DNA from: Halorubrum sp. 48-1-W
GTDB lineage: Archaea > Halobacteriota > Halobacteria > Halobacteriales > Haloferacaceae
Direction: 5' to 3'
Assembly (NCBI RefSeq): GCF_003287355.1
Contig: NZ_QMIM01000009.1
Location: 1-46,787 of the forward strand
DNA: 46,787 bases
Shown here: positions 25,005-33,778 of the stretch, piece after piece
Numbering within the stretch: position 1 is the stretch's first letter
Layout: each line of letters begins with the position of its first letter
Notes under the pieces: generated by a model
Databases searched by the model: none
What the model saw: the letters and a program-made list of their open reading frames with translations, nothing else
What the model was told of the DNA's origin: nothing
Program-made: the position numbers and the translations under genes

Positions 25005-25826
25005 ATGGTAGAATACGACTTTGGCGGCCAGGTGGCGTTCGTCACCGGTGCCGCTCACGGACAGGGACGCTCGCACGCACAGCACTACGCGAAACACGGT
25101 GCCGACGTCGTCGTCACCGACATCAACCGGAACATGGACACGGTGCCGTACGATCTTGGCACTCCCGAAGAACTCGACGAGACGGTAAGCCTCGTCGAAG
25201 AGGAGGGGCAAGAAGCGCTGGCTATCGAGATGGACGTTCGCGACGAGAGCCAGGTCAAGTCGGCCGTCGACGAGGCGGTCGACCACTTCGGGACGATCGA
25301 CATCCTCGCCAACAACGCCGGCATCGCCCACTTCGGCGATCTGGTCGAGATCGACGAGGCGATGTGGGACGAGATGCTCGACACGAACCTGAAGGGTGTC
25401 TGGCTCTGTGCGAAGCACGTCGGCCAACACTTCATCGACCGTGGTGACGGCGGCAAAATCGTCTCCACCTCATCGATCTACGGTAAGGTTGCAGGGCCCG
25501 GATCGGGTCACTACATCGCCGCCAAGCATGGCGTGCTGGGGCTGACGAAGACGTTGGCGCTGGAACTCGCGGAGTACGACGTCAACGTCAATGCGGTCTG
25601 TCCCACCGGCGTCGAGACACCGATGGTCGCGGGAGTGATGGAAGCCTACGGGGAGGAGGCGCTCGAGACGGCGACGGAGATGACCGGCCCGTGGAACATC
25701 TTCGGCGACGGCGGAATGATCGAATCGAAGGACATCAGCGAGGCGTACATGTGGCTCTCCAGCGACGCCGCCCGCTACGTCACCGGGATCGGGCTTCCCG
25801 TCGACGCAGGAATGCTCGCCAAATAA
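25005..25826 (+). CDS. Mycofactocin-coupled SDR dehydrogenase, copy 3
   Basis: A 273-residue paralogue starting MVEYDFGGQV. It has TGAAHGQG, the insertion NRNMDTVPYDLGTPEELDET, NNAGIAHFG, a serine segment STSSIYGKVAG unlike its neighbours, HYIAAKHG, and CPTGVETPMVAGVMEAYGEE. The changed residues around the active-site Ser and the substrate loop (GPWNIFGDGGMIES) suggest a different substrate from copies 1 and 2. ATG 25005 follows the sequence CACCAACACCCAACA, which recurs exactly before the copy at 34638. The nearest relative is the copy at 34638. Confidence 0.92.
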   Translation: MVEYDFGGQVAFVTGAAHGQGRSHAQHYAKHGADVVVTDINRNMDTVPYDLGTPEELDETVSLVEEEGQEALAIEMDVRDESQVKSAVDEAVDHFGTIDILANNAGIAHFGDLVEIDEAMWDEMLDTNLKGVWLCAKHVGQHFIDRGDGGKIVSTSSIYGKVAGPGSGHYIAAKHGVLGLTKTLALELAEYDVNVNAVCPTGVETPMVAGVMEAYGEEALETATEMTGPWNIFGDGGMIESKDISEAYMWLSSDAARYVTGIGLPVDAGMLAK

Positions 25827-25843
25827 CCAGTAATCACGACACT

Positions 25844-26665
25844 ATGCCAGGATACGATTTCAACGGTAAGGTCGCGTTCGTCACCGGTGCCGCACACGGT
25901 CAGGGACGATCGCACGCACAGTACTACGCGAGACACGGCGCCGACGTCGTCGTCACCGACGTCGGGCAGAACATCGACCACGTTCCCTACGACATGGGGA
26001 GCACCGACGAACTCCACGAAACCGCCGACCTCGTTGAGGACGAGGGGCAGGACGCGCTCGCCCTCGAGATGGACGTCCGTCACGAAGGGCAGGTCGAGTC
26101 CGCCGTCACCGAGGCGCTCGACGAATTCGGTCACATCGACTTCCTCGCGAACAATGCCGGCCACTGGCCGGCCGCGGACATGACCGAGATGGACGAGAAA
26201 CAGTGGGACGTGGTGATCGACACGCTGTTAAAAGGCGTCTGGCTGTGTTCCAAACACGTCGGCCAGCACTTCATCGACCGTGGCGACGGCGGCAAGATCG
26301 TCTCCACCTCCTCGACGGCCGGGCTCGTCGGTGCGCCGGGGGTAGGTCACTACGTCGCTGGTAAACACGGCGTGATCGGCCTCACCAAGACGCTGGCGCT
26401 GGAACTCGCCGAGTACGACGTCAACGTCAACGCCGTCTGTCCGACGGCGCTTGACAGTCCGGGAATGCAGAACTACATGGAGGCCTACGGGCCGGAGATG
26501 CTCGAGAACATGGGCGAGATGACCGGCCCGATGAACGTGTTCGAGCCGGGCGAGATGATCGAGCCGAAGGACATCAGCGAGGCGTACATGTGGCTCTCCA
26601 GCGACGTTGCACGCTACGTCACAGGGATCGCACTGCCCGTCGACGCCGGAGCGACCGCGAAATGA
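25844..26665 (+). CDS. Mycofactocin-coupled SDR dehydrogenase, copy 4
   Basis: A 273-residue paralogue starting MPGYDFNGKV with TGAAHGQG, the insertion GQNIDHVPYDMGSTDELHET, NNAGHWPA, HYVAGKHG and CPTALDSPGMQNYMEAYGPE. Several positions invariant in the other copies differ: QYYARHG for QHYAKHG, DVRHEGQ, DTLLKG for DTNLKG and SSDVARYVTG. The substrate-binding loop is methionine-rich (MLENMGEMTGPMNVF). It is therefore the most diverged intact member of the array, although the catalytic Ser, Tyr and Lys are kept. It lies 17 bp after copy 3. Confidence 0.92.
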   Translation: MPGYDFNGKVAFVTGAAHGQGRSHAQYYARHGADVVVTDVGQNIDHVPYDMGSTDELHETADLVEDEGQDALALEMDVRHEGQVESAVTEALDEFGHIDFLANNAGHWPAADMTEMDEKQWDVVIDTLLKGVWLCSKHVGQHFIDRGDGGKIVSTSSTAGLVGAPGVGHYVAGKHGVIGLTKTLALELAEYDVNVNAVCPTALDSPGMQNYMEAYGPEMLENMGEMTGPMNVFEPGEMIEPKDISEAYMWLSSDVARYVTGIALPVDAGATAK

Positions 26666-26687
26666 TCGCAGTCAGAACAGGAAACCA

Positions 26688-27512
26688 GTGGTAAACTACG
26701 ACTTCAGCGGCCAGGTGGCGTTCGTCACCGGTGCCGCGCACGGACAGGGGCGCTCGCACGCACAGCACTACGCGAAACACGGCGCCGACGTCGTCGTCAC
26801 CGACATCAATCAGAATGTCGACACTGTACCGTACGATCTCGGAACGTCGGGCGAACTCGAAGAGACAGCAGGTCTGGTCGAGGAAGAAGGCCAGGAAGCC
26901 CTCGCGATCGAGATGGACGTTCGCGACGAGGCACAGGTCGAATCCGCCGTTGAGGAAGCGATCGATCACTTCGGCAGGATCGACGTCCTCGCGAACAACG
27001 CCGGTATTGTCACTGTTTCCGACGCGACCGAACTGGACGAGGCGATGTGGGATGAGGTCATCGACACGAACCTCAAAGGCGTCTGGCTCTGCGCGAAACA
27101 CGTCGGCCAGCACTTCATCGATCGCGGAGATGGCGGTAAAATCGTCACGACGACCTCACAGGCGGGGCTAACCGGCAACCCGGGAATCGTTCACTACGTC
27201 GCCTCCAAGTGGGGTGTTGTCGGGATAACGAAGACGCTGGCGCTGGAACTCGCCGAGTACGACGTCAACGTCAACGCTGTCGCCCCATCGGTTGTGAACA
27301 GTCCGATGGTCCCCGGGATGATCGAAGCCTACGGAGAGGAAGCGTTGAGCAGTATCGGCGAGGTTGCCGGGCCGATGAACATCTTCACGCCAGAGGAGCC
27401 GGGTATCGATCCGCGCTACATCAGCGAGGCGTACATGTGGCTCTCCAGCGACGCCGCCCGCTACGTTACCGGTATCGTGCTACCTGTAGACACTGGACAC
27501 ACCGCAAAATAA
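26688..27512 (+). CDS. Mycofactocin-coupled SDR dehydrogenase, copy 5 (GTG start)
   Basis: A 274-residue paralogue. A GTG at 26688 followed by GTAAACTACGAC gives M-V-N-Y-D-F, aligning with the ATG-started relatives; the longer frame from 26607 overlaps copy 4. It has TGAAHGQG, the insertion NQNVDTVPYDLGTSGELEET and NNAGIVTVS. The active-site segment TTTSQAGLTG carries Ser, and HYVASKWG has Trp where others have His. A loop FTPEEPGIDPRY replaces the usual FxxGGMIE and is one residue longer. These changes suggest a distinct substrate pocket. Confidence 0.92.
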   Translation: MVNYDFSGQVAFVTGAAHGQGRSHAQHYAKHGADVVVTDINQNVDTVPYDLGTSGELEETAGLVEEEGQEALAIEMDVRDEAQVESAVEEAIDHFGRIDVLANNAGIVTVSDATELDEAMWDEVIDTNLKGVWLCAKHVGQHFIDRGDGGKIVTTTSQAGLTGNPGIVHYVASKWGVVGITKTLALELAEYDVNVNAVAPSVVNSPMVPGMIEAYGEEALSSIGEVAGPMNIFTPEEPGIDPRYISEAYMWLSSDAARYVTGIVLPVDTGHTAK

Positions 27513-27521
27513 CCCAGAACG

Positions 27522-28343
27522 ATGGTAAACTACGACTTCAGCGGCCAGGTGGCGTTCGTCACCGGTGCCGGTCACGGTCAGGGCGAATCGCACGCCGAAC
27601 ACTACGCGAAACACGGTGCGGACGTCGTCGTCACCGACATCTGCGAGAACATCGACACGAACCCGTACGACATGAGCACGTCGACGGAACTGGAGGAGAC
27701 AGCCTCGGCGGTCGAGAACCACGGTCAGGAGGCGCTGATGATCGAGATGGACGTCCGCGACGAGGACCAGGTCGAGGCCGCCGTCGACCAGGCCGTCGAC
27801 CACTTCGGTCACGTCGATATCCTCGCCAACAACGCCGGCATCTTCAACGCCACGGACATGACGGAGATGGACGAGCAGATGTGGGACGACATGATCGACA
27901 CGAACCTGAAGGGTGTCTGGCTCTGCGCAAAACACGTCGGCCAGCACTTCGTCGAGCGGGGCGACGGCGGCAAGATAATCTCGACGACGTCGACTGCTGG
28001 TTTCACCGGTGCCCCCGGGAACGGCCACTACGTCGCCACGAAACACGGGGTGCGTGGCCTGACGAAGACGCTGGCGCTGGAACTCGCCGAGTACGACGTC
28101 AACGTCAACGCCGTCGCACCGACGGGCATGGACACGCCGATGATCTCGGGGTACGTCGAATCGTACGGCGACGAACTGCTGGAGGAGACGATGGCGATGA
28201 CCGGGCCGGCCAACGTCTTCGAACCCGGCGAGATGCTGCAACCCAAGGAGATCAGCGAGGCGTACATGTGGCTCTCCAGCGACGCCGCCCGCTACGTCAC
28301 CGGGACGACGCTCAAGGTCGACGCCGGGATGACCGCGAAGTAG
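27522..28343 (+). CDS. Mycofactocin-coupled SDR dehydrogenase, copy 6
   Basis: A 273-residue paralogue starting MVNYDFSGQV with TGAGHGQG, the insertion CENIDTNPYDMSTSTELEET, NNAGIFNATD, TTSTAGFTG, HYVATKHG and GYVESYGDE. It is closest to copy 1, with which it shares DICENI, NPYD, IFNA and the MISGYVESYG loop, although four genes lie between. ESHAEHYAKHG differs from the RSHAQHYAKHG of the rest. It ends the first SDR array, nine bases after copy 5. Confidence 0.92.
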   Translation: MVNYDFSGQVAFVTGAGHGQGESHAEHYAKHGADVVVTDICENIDTNPYDMSTSTELEETASAVENHGQEALMIEMDVRDEDQVEAAVDQAVDHFGHVDILANNAGIFNATDMTEMDEQMWDDMIDTNLKGVWLCAKHVGQHFVERGDGGKIISTTSTAGFTGAPGNGHYVATKHGVRGLTKTLALELAEYDVNVNAVAPTGMDTPMISGYVESYGDELLEETMAMTGPANVFEPGEMLQPKEISEAYMWLSSDAARYVTGTTLKVDAGMTAK

Positions 28344-28515
28344 CGGGGCTGTCGAGATCGGTCTCGACCCGTTCCGTTGGGTCCCTTTCCGGCTAGTTTT
28401 CTCAATCAGTTCTCTGTTAGTTCATCGTGAACAAATTACACATGCGACGGGTGCGGTTACAGGTGAGTGTCGGCGAGACATCGCTTCGAGGATCTGGTTC
28501 GTTCAGGTGAACACG

Positions 28516-28611
28516 ATGGTTCAGTACGATTTCAACTGGCAGGTAGCGTTCGTCACCGGGACCGCACGTGTACAGGGTCAATCACACGCGGCAGAGTACG
28601 CAAAATACGGT
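28516..28611 (+). pseudogene. N-terminal fragment of a mycofactocin-type SDR
   Basis: The frame starts MVQYDFNWQVAFVTGTARVQ and continues SHAAEYAKYG, matching the first 32 residues of the SDR paralogues with several substitutions (HGQG changed to RVQG). Similarity then stops abruptly and unrelated GC-rich sequence follows to 28814. A truncated, non-functional copy just past the array. Confidence 0.85.
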
Positions 28612-28814
28612 CGTGTGGCGACTACGGAGCGGCGAAGTGAACACCCCCCGCAACCACCGACGCCACCGAGATTTTTTGACGAGAACGCCATCAAACGACG
28701 CCACACTCTGACGAGTGGTACCGTCGACTGGAGTGGCCCTCGGTAGAGATGGGGGGTTGAGCCGTCGCACCGCCACGGTCGAGAGTCGATTCGCCGTCAG
28801 ACGACCACCCGGAG

Positions 28815-30632
28815 TCACGACCGCTCGTATCGAACGTCGAGGCCGACGTCGTCCCGGATCAGGTTCGAGACGGTACAGATTCGCTTGGCGGACGTGACGA
28901 TTCGTTCGACGGTCTCCTCGTCGGCGTCGGATTCCAGCGTGAGGGTCGCGTCGATGTTCTCGATCCGACCGTGGTCTGGCTGCCCCGTCACGTCGACATC
29001 GACCGACGCGAGGTCGGCGTCGTACTTCTCGGCCTGTAAGCGCGTCGAGACGGCGAGACAGGATGCCAGTGACCCCAAGAAGTGGTCCACGGGCGTCGGT
29101 GCGGTGCCACTTCCGCCGACATCTGCCGGTTCGTCGAATCGCCAAGCGTACTCACCGAAGTCGACGTCGCCGGCCAGACCGTCGTCGTTGCTGGCGGTAA
29201 CCTGCCGGTTTGCCGGCTCTATCTCCTCGGCGTCGGTGTCTCCGCCGCCGACTGCTACTCCCTCAGGGAGGAGGCGTTCTGGCTCCGTCACGCCCTCGGA
29301 GATCGTCTCGAGGAATCTGGCCGCATCTGCCCCATCGACGACACGGTGGTCGAACGACAGTGACATCGTCAGGTGGCGTTGAGACGTGGTCCCCTCCGAT
29401 GTGTGGACGGCTCTCTGCTCTGCACGACCGAGACCGAGGATGGCCACCTCCGGAGGATTGATGATCGGGGTGAACGAGTCCACGTCGAGTGGACCCAGAT
29501 TCGAGACCGTGAACGTCCCTCCGGCGAGGTCGTCCAGGTCGTACTCGCCGGCCTGGACGCGTTCGGTCAGGTTTCGGCGGGTCGCACTCAACTCGCTCAG
29601 GGACTTCGACGCCACGTCGGGCACCACGGGCGTGAGCAAACCGTCGTCGACGTCCACAGCGATGCCGACGTTGTGTTCCTCGTACTGGCGGTGGACGCCG
29701 TCCTCGAACGTCGCGTTGAATGCCGGGTGTTCGGACAGTGCACGCGACACTGCTCGGAGGAGCAGGTCCTGCACCGAGACGTCTCCGTCGATTTCCGCCC
29801 TGGCCGCATCGACCGCCTCGAACAGCGCCTCGACATCGACCGAACGGTCGACAGTGACGTGTACTGCCTGCCGGTAACTCTCGCTCAGGCGGTCGGCGAT
29901 CTGTCCTCGCATCCCGTCCAGTTCGCGCTCGGTACGGACCGTTTGAGAGGCAGGGCCACCGGTCGCGAGGGCGTCGAGGTCGTCCGCGGTAACCGCCGAC
30001 CCGTCGTCGGGCACGGGCATATCACTGGGATCTAGCCCCAGTTCCTCCGCACGGCGCTTCGCCCGGGGAGTCAGCCGGGGCGTGGCCGTCTGGCGTTCGT
30101 GCCAGGCGTGGACATCGTCTTCGGTGACCATTCTCTCGTCGACGGCAGCCGTGACCTGATGGATGTCGACGTCTAGTTCCGCTGCCCGACGGCGAGCCCT
30201 AGGACTCACGCCTACCGGCCCATCCGAAGAGTCGCCGGCATCGTCAGTCGAGCGCTCGTCGTCGATGGCGCCCCCCTCGGCGTCGTCGGCCGTTGGTTCA
30301 CTCCCGTCGTCGCCGGCTGACGCATCGGTGTCGGCAGGTTCGAGATCGTCCAGACGCGACCGTGCCTCGGCCGTGAGGTCCCCGATGTCCGCGCCCTCGT
30401 CTGCGACGATCGCGAGGGGGACGCCCGGCGGCCCTTTGTCGCCGACGTCGGCGAACCGTTCCCGGAGGACGCCGTCTTCTTTCGCGGCGATCTCGGCCGT
30501 CGTCTTCTCGGCCTCGATCTCCAGGAGTCGGTCGCCATCGGCTACCGCCGCGTCGCGGTCCGCGAACCACTGGAGCACCTCGCCGGTGGTCATCGACATC
30601 CCCAGATTCGGCATCGTCACTATGTACGCCAT
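28815..30632 (-). CDS. 2-oxoacid/acetoin dehydrogenase E2 acyltransferase fused to an OsmC-like domain
   Basis: A 605-residue fusion. Residues 1-80 form a lipoyl domain with Lys43 (EAEKTT) as probable lipoylation site. Two peripheral-subunit-binding domains follow (about 142-178 and 186-222). The acyltransferase domain (233-455) has the active-site motif His429-x3-Asp433-Gly. Residues about 475-605 are an OsmC/Ohr-like domain with two conserved cysteines, Cys525 (SLASCLAVS) and Cys586 (KRICTVSNLI). E2 transfers acyl groups from lipoyl to CoA. OsmC/Ohr proteins are thiol peroxidases, some of them reduced by dihydrolipoyl groups. Last gene of the E1alpha-E1beta-E2 operon, 132 bp after E1beta. 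No E3 is nearby. Confidence 0.9.
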   Translation of the reverse strand: MAYIVTMPNLGMSMTTGEVLQWFADRDAAVADGDRLLEIEAEKTTAEIAAKEDGVLRERFADVGDKGPPGVPLAIVADEGADIGDLTAEARSRLDDLEPADTDASAGDDGSEPTADDAEGGAIDDERSTDDAGDSSDGPVGVSPRARRRAAELDVDIHQVTAAVDERMVTEDDVHAWHERQTATPRLTPRAKRRAEELGLDPSDMPVPDDGSAVTADDLDALATGGPASQTVRTERELDGMRGQIADRLSESYRQAVHVTVDRSVDVEALFEAVDAARAEIDGDVSVQDLLLRAVSRALSEHPAFNATFEDGVHRQYEEHNVGIAVDVDDGLLTPVVPDVASKSLSELSATRRNLTERVQAGEYDLDDLAGGTFTVSNLGPLDVDSFTPIINPPEVAILGLGRAEQRAVHTSEGTTSQRHLTMSLSFDHRVVDGADAARFLETISEGVTEPERLLPEGVAVGGGDTDAEEIEPANRQVTASNDDGLAGDVDFGEYAWRFDEPADVGGSGTAPTPVDHFLGSLASCLAVSTRLQAEKYDADLASVDVDVTGQPDHGRIENIDATLTLESDADEETVERIVTSAKRICTVSNLIRDDVGLDVRYERS

Positions 30633-30764
30633 ACACGACCCTCCTCCGATTCCGATGTAAATCTGTGGGTGGTACTGTGTATCACTCGTGGTATCCGCGA
30701 GACAGCGTCACCACCGGCCCAACGGCGAGCGGTGCCGTTCGCCGGCAGTTCGGCCCCGCGGCCA

Positions 30765-31739
30765 TCAGAACGTCGGCGAGAGCACGTCCTCGACGGCCTG
30801 CGAGATGGTTGCCTGATCCGGCAGTACCTCGCCCTCCTCGGGCTCGCTGTACGACACTGGGGCGTCGGCCCGGGTCACGCGCTTGACCGGTGCGTCGAGG
30901 TCGAACAACGACTTGTTGGCGATCCGGGCCGCGACCTCTGCGGCTGTCCCGCACATCCGGTTTCCGGTGTCGACGACGACGACGCGACCGGTCTTCTTGA
31001 CGCTGTTCAGGATCGCTTCCTCGTCGAGTGGGAGTGGCGTCCGGAGGTCGAGCACCTCGACGTTCGCCTCCCCCTCGAACTCCTCGGCGACCGCAGTCGC
31101 CTGTGGCACCGTCTCGCCGACGGCGACTACCGTCACGTCGTCGCCCTCGCGCCTGACCGCGGCCTCCCCCAGCGGGACGGTGTACGTTTCGTCGGGGACC
31201 TCACCGGTGTCCCCCTGTAGGACTACGGGGAAGTACACGACCACGGGGTCGTCGTCCTCGATGGCGCTCAGCAGGAGCCCCTTCGCGTCGTACGGTGTGC
31301 TCGGGATCACCTGCTTCATACCGTAGTGCATCAGTCCCGCGTGTGGTGCCTCGGAGTGCTGGGGTCCGAGTCCACCCGGCGACCCGGCCATCGGGACCGT
31401 CACCGTCATTGGGACCGAGTACTGGCCGTTGCTCATGTGGTGGATCCGGGCGGCGTTGTTCACCAGTTGTTCCATCGTCAGGTGCGGGATCGTGTTGATC
31501 TGGTACTCGACGATGGGCCGTTTGCCGTCCATGGCCGCGCCGACACCGATACCGGTGAACCCCGGTTCGGCGATTGGAGTGTCCCTGACCCGGTCCTCGC
31601 CGAACTCGTCGGCCAACCCGATCGAGGTATTCAACAGCGCTTTCTGGACGTCCTCTCCGAGAAGGATCACGTCGTCGTCTGCCGCCATTGATTGCCGGTA
31701 CGCTTCGATGACCGCCGTTAGGTACGCTTTTTCTGACAT
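30765..31739 (-). CDS. 2-oxoacid/acetoin dehydrogenase E1 beta subunit
   Basis: A 324-residue E1-beta starting MSEKAYLTAVIEAYRQSM. Family segments are DVILLGEDV, DTPIAEPGFTGIGVGAAMDGKRPIVEYQ, PGGLGPQHSEAPHAGLMHYG, IPSTPYDAKGLL and VEVLDLRTPLPLDEEAI. It forms the thiamine-diphosphate enzyme with the E1-alpha encoded four bases upstream. An ATG at 31739 is chosen; the open frame continues upstream into E1-alpha in a frame without similarity. Whether the substrate is pyruvate, a branched 2-oxoacid or acetoin cannot be decided from the sequence. Confidence 0.93.
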   Translation of the reverse strand: MSEKAYLTAVIEAYRQSMAADDDVILLGEDVQKALLNTSIGLADEFGEDRVRDTPIAEPGFTGIGVGAAMDGKRPIVEYQINTIPHLTMEQLVNNAARIHHMSNGQYSVPMTVTVPMAGSPGGLGPQHSEAPHAGLMHYGMKQVIPSTPYDAKGLLLSAIEDDDPVVVYFPVVLQGDTGEVPDETYTVPLGEAAVRREGDDVTVVAVGETVPQATAVAEEFEGEANVEVLDLRTPLPLDEEAILNSVKKTGRVVVVDTGNRMCGTAAEVAARIANKSLFDLDAPVKRVTRADAPVSYSEPEEGEVLPDQATISQAVEDVLSPTF

Positions 31740-31743
31740 GGTT

Positions 31744-32775
31744 TCACCGGTACTTGGGCGCCGGTTGGACGTTGTCCTCGGCGTAGATCGTTTCCAGGGC
31801 TCGCTCGCCGGCCGGTTCCTCGCTATCGCGCATGAACTCGACCGCTTCCTCAACGGTCTCGTCAACCGCGTGGTCGATGTCCTCGAACTCCGAATCGTCC
31901 ATCACGCCAGCGTCGGTCACCCGGTCTTTGAACAGTTTCAGCGGGTCCCTGTTCTCGCGCCACTCTTGAATCTCCTCCTCGGTGCGGTAGGGCCGGTCCC
32001 CGAGGAGGTCCTGCTCGGCCGAGAAGTGCCCGAAGTAGCGGTAGGTCTCGCACTCGACGAACTGCGGCCCCTCGCCGTTGCGCGCCGCGGCGACCGCCTC
32101 GGACACTTCGTCGTAGACGGTGAGGACGTCTTGGCCGTCGATCGTCTTGCCGGGCATGTCGAACGCCGTAGCTCTGTCGGAGATGTCGTCGGTCGGGATC
32201 GAGTAGTCAGACGACGTCGACACGGCGTACTGATTGTTCTCGCACAGGAAGACGATGGGCAGATCCCATATGGCGGCCATGTTCATTGTCTCGAAGACGA
32301 CGCCCTCGTTCGAGGCGCCGTCACCAAAGAAGGCGACCGTGACACGGTCGTCGTTGTCGATCTGGCTGGAGAGAGCCGCACCGGCACCGTGAGGGACGCT
32401 CGCCCCGACGACGGCGCTGGTCTCGAACACCCCGTTTTCAGGATCGTAGAGGTGGAACTCGCCACCACGGCCACCACCGACGCCGGTTTTTTTGCCACCG
32501 AACTCGGCCAGTAGCTCGTTCACGTCCGTTCCCATAGCCAGTACGTGGCCGTGACTGCGGTGTGTGCCGGTGATCAGGTCGTCGTCATCGAGAGCGAAGC
32601 AGGTCCCGACTGCACTCGCCTCCTGGCCGTTGCACATGTGTGCATCGCCCGGAATCTCGCCTGCCTCGACCAAGTCAAGTAGCGCCAGTTCCACCTCTCG
32701 GGTCAGTTTCATCTGACGATACATCTCACGGAGGTTCGACTTGTCGTGATCGTGTACGTTAGTTTCTTGACTCAT
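31744..32775 (-). CDS. 2-oxoacid/acetoin dehydrogenase E1 alpha subunit
   Basis: A 343-residue E1-alpha starting MSQETNVHDHDKSN. It has MCNGQEASAVG, HRSHGHVLAMG, GGRGGEFHLYD, and the thiamine-diphosphate motif GDGASNEGVVFETMNMAAIWDLPIVFLCENN, with the YFGHFSAEQ loop near the C-terminal third. It decarboxylates the 2-oxo substrate and acylates the lipoyl group of the E2. The HGH and GRGGEFH segments are close to acetoin dehydrogenase-type E1-alpha as well as to pyruvate dehydrogenase. The upstream region (32776-32830) contains TTTAATATG on the minus strand as a likely TATA box, about 30-40 bp before the ATG. First gene of the operon. Confidence 0.93.
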   Translation of the reverse strand: MSQETNVHDHDKSNLREMYRQMKLTREVELALLDLVEAGEIPGDAHMCNGQEASAVGTCFALDDDDLITGTHRSHGHVLAMGTDVNELLAEFGGKKTGVGGGRGGEFHLYDPENGVFETSAVVGASVPHGAGAALSSQIDNDDRVTVAFFGDGASNEGVVFETMNMAAIWDLPIVFLCENNQYAVSTSSDYSIPTDDISDRATAFDMPGKTIDGQDVLTVYDEVSEAVAAARNGEGPQFVECETYRYFGHFSAEQDLLGDRPYRTEEEIQEWRENRDPLKLFKDRVTDAGVMDDSEFEDIDHAVDETVEEAVEFMRDSEEPAGERALETIYAEDNVQPAPKYR

Positions 32776-32875
32776 GATCCCACGGTACTGACAAATGCTA
32801 CCGCACATCATATTAAATCTACGTATCATGGTACTGCGACAGTCGATCGCCCCAGTCGCACGTTAATACCGACGA

Positions 32876-33515
32876 GACCTGGCCGAAACCGCGGACCTGG
32901 TCGAGGAGGAAGGACAGGAGGCATTCCCTATCCAGGCCGACGTCTTCAACGAGGACGAGGTTGAAGCCGCCTTCGACCAGACCATCGACCGGTTCGGACG
33001 GATCAACATCCTCGCCAACAACGCCGGTATCGAGTCCATCGCGAAGGCGACGGAGCTGGACGAGGAGACCTGGAATGAGTCGATCGACGTGAACCTCAAG
33101 AACGTCTGACTGTGTTCGAAACACGTCGGCCAGCACTTCATCGAACGGGATGACGTTGGCAAGATCGTTAGCACCGCCTTGACGTCGGACTTCTCGGGCG
33201 TGCCGATCGGGAACGCCACTATGTGGCTTCGAAGCACCGGGGGCGGGGCCTGGCGAAGACGCTGGCGCTGGAACTAGCCGGGTACGACGTCAACGTCAAC
33301 GCCGTCGCACCGACCCCCATCGACACCCAGATGATGGATGGCATGTTCGGGGCCTATGGCGAGGAGGTCCTGGATGAGGGTGCCGGGGCGCTCGCCGGCC
33401 CGTTCAACGTCTTCGAGCCCCGGTAAAATGCTATCGTCGCGGGATATCAGCGAGGCGTACATGTGGCTGTCGAGCGACGCCGCCCGCTACGTCACCGGGA
33501 TCACTCTCCCTGCCG
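32876..33515 (+). pseudogene. Degraded mycofactocin-type SDR
   Basis: Similarity to SDR copy 2 starts inside the gene at LAETADLVEEEGQE and runs on through NNAGIESIAKATELDEETWNE. An in-frame TGA follows (after NLKNV, near 33108). A frameshift occurs near 33217 (GVPIGNA) and the frame resumes as KHRGRGLAKTLALELAGYDVNVNAVAPTPIDTQ. Another frameshift lies near 33421 before ISEAYMWLSSDAARYVTGITLP. The N-terminal 57 residues with the cofactor motif are missing. It cannot make an enzyme. Confidence 0.92.
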
Positions 33516-33778
33516 CGGCGGACGAACACGATATTCCAAGGGAGGGGGATACCTGCACCAACGGTAGCATCCCGCGCCACGCCTCCCTCGCCCACTGTCT
33601 CTCGCAGAACGACGACCCTGCCGTCCAGCTCGGGCACGTCGGTCGCTCGAACCAGAAAGCGTTCGAACACGTACCTAGTTTTATTACTGTTGGTTGAGAA
33701 GAATGTCGCGCCAAAGCCCACAGCACATTCGAAGTGAAGTGATAACCAACGGCGGGCTTTGTCCAGGTAAGATAGACA
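33516..33778. other. Spacer with promoter-like AT stretch before SDR copy 7
   Basis: No gene is supported. TAGTTTTATTACTG at 33677-33690 is a possible TATA region about 95 bp before the ATG at 33779. A minus-strand open frame here (containing ELDGRVVVLRETVGEG) has no recognised family and continues antisense through SDR copy 7, so it is not called. Confidence 0.35.

Noticed and set aside
23304-28343. Minus-strand ORFs of 100-300 codons running antisense to each SDR (for example 24074-24976)
   Set aside because: They recur at the same place in every paralogue as mirror images of the sense codons and have no independent conservation signal.
28612-28814. Possible MITE or IS end between the SDR fragment and the E2 gene (ACACCCCCC near 28644 and GGGGGGTTG near 28752)
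   Set aside because: The inverted match is only homopolymer-like, no target duplication or transposase is visible, so it is not called.
28815-32775. Firm assignment of the E1/E2 operon as acetoin dehydrogenase
   Set aside because: E1 sequences fit pyruvate, branched-chain and acetoin types about equally by eye; no acetoin-specific neighbour such as a lipoate synthase or AcoX/R was seen.
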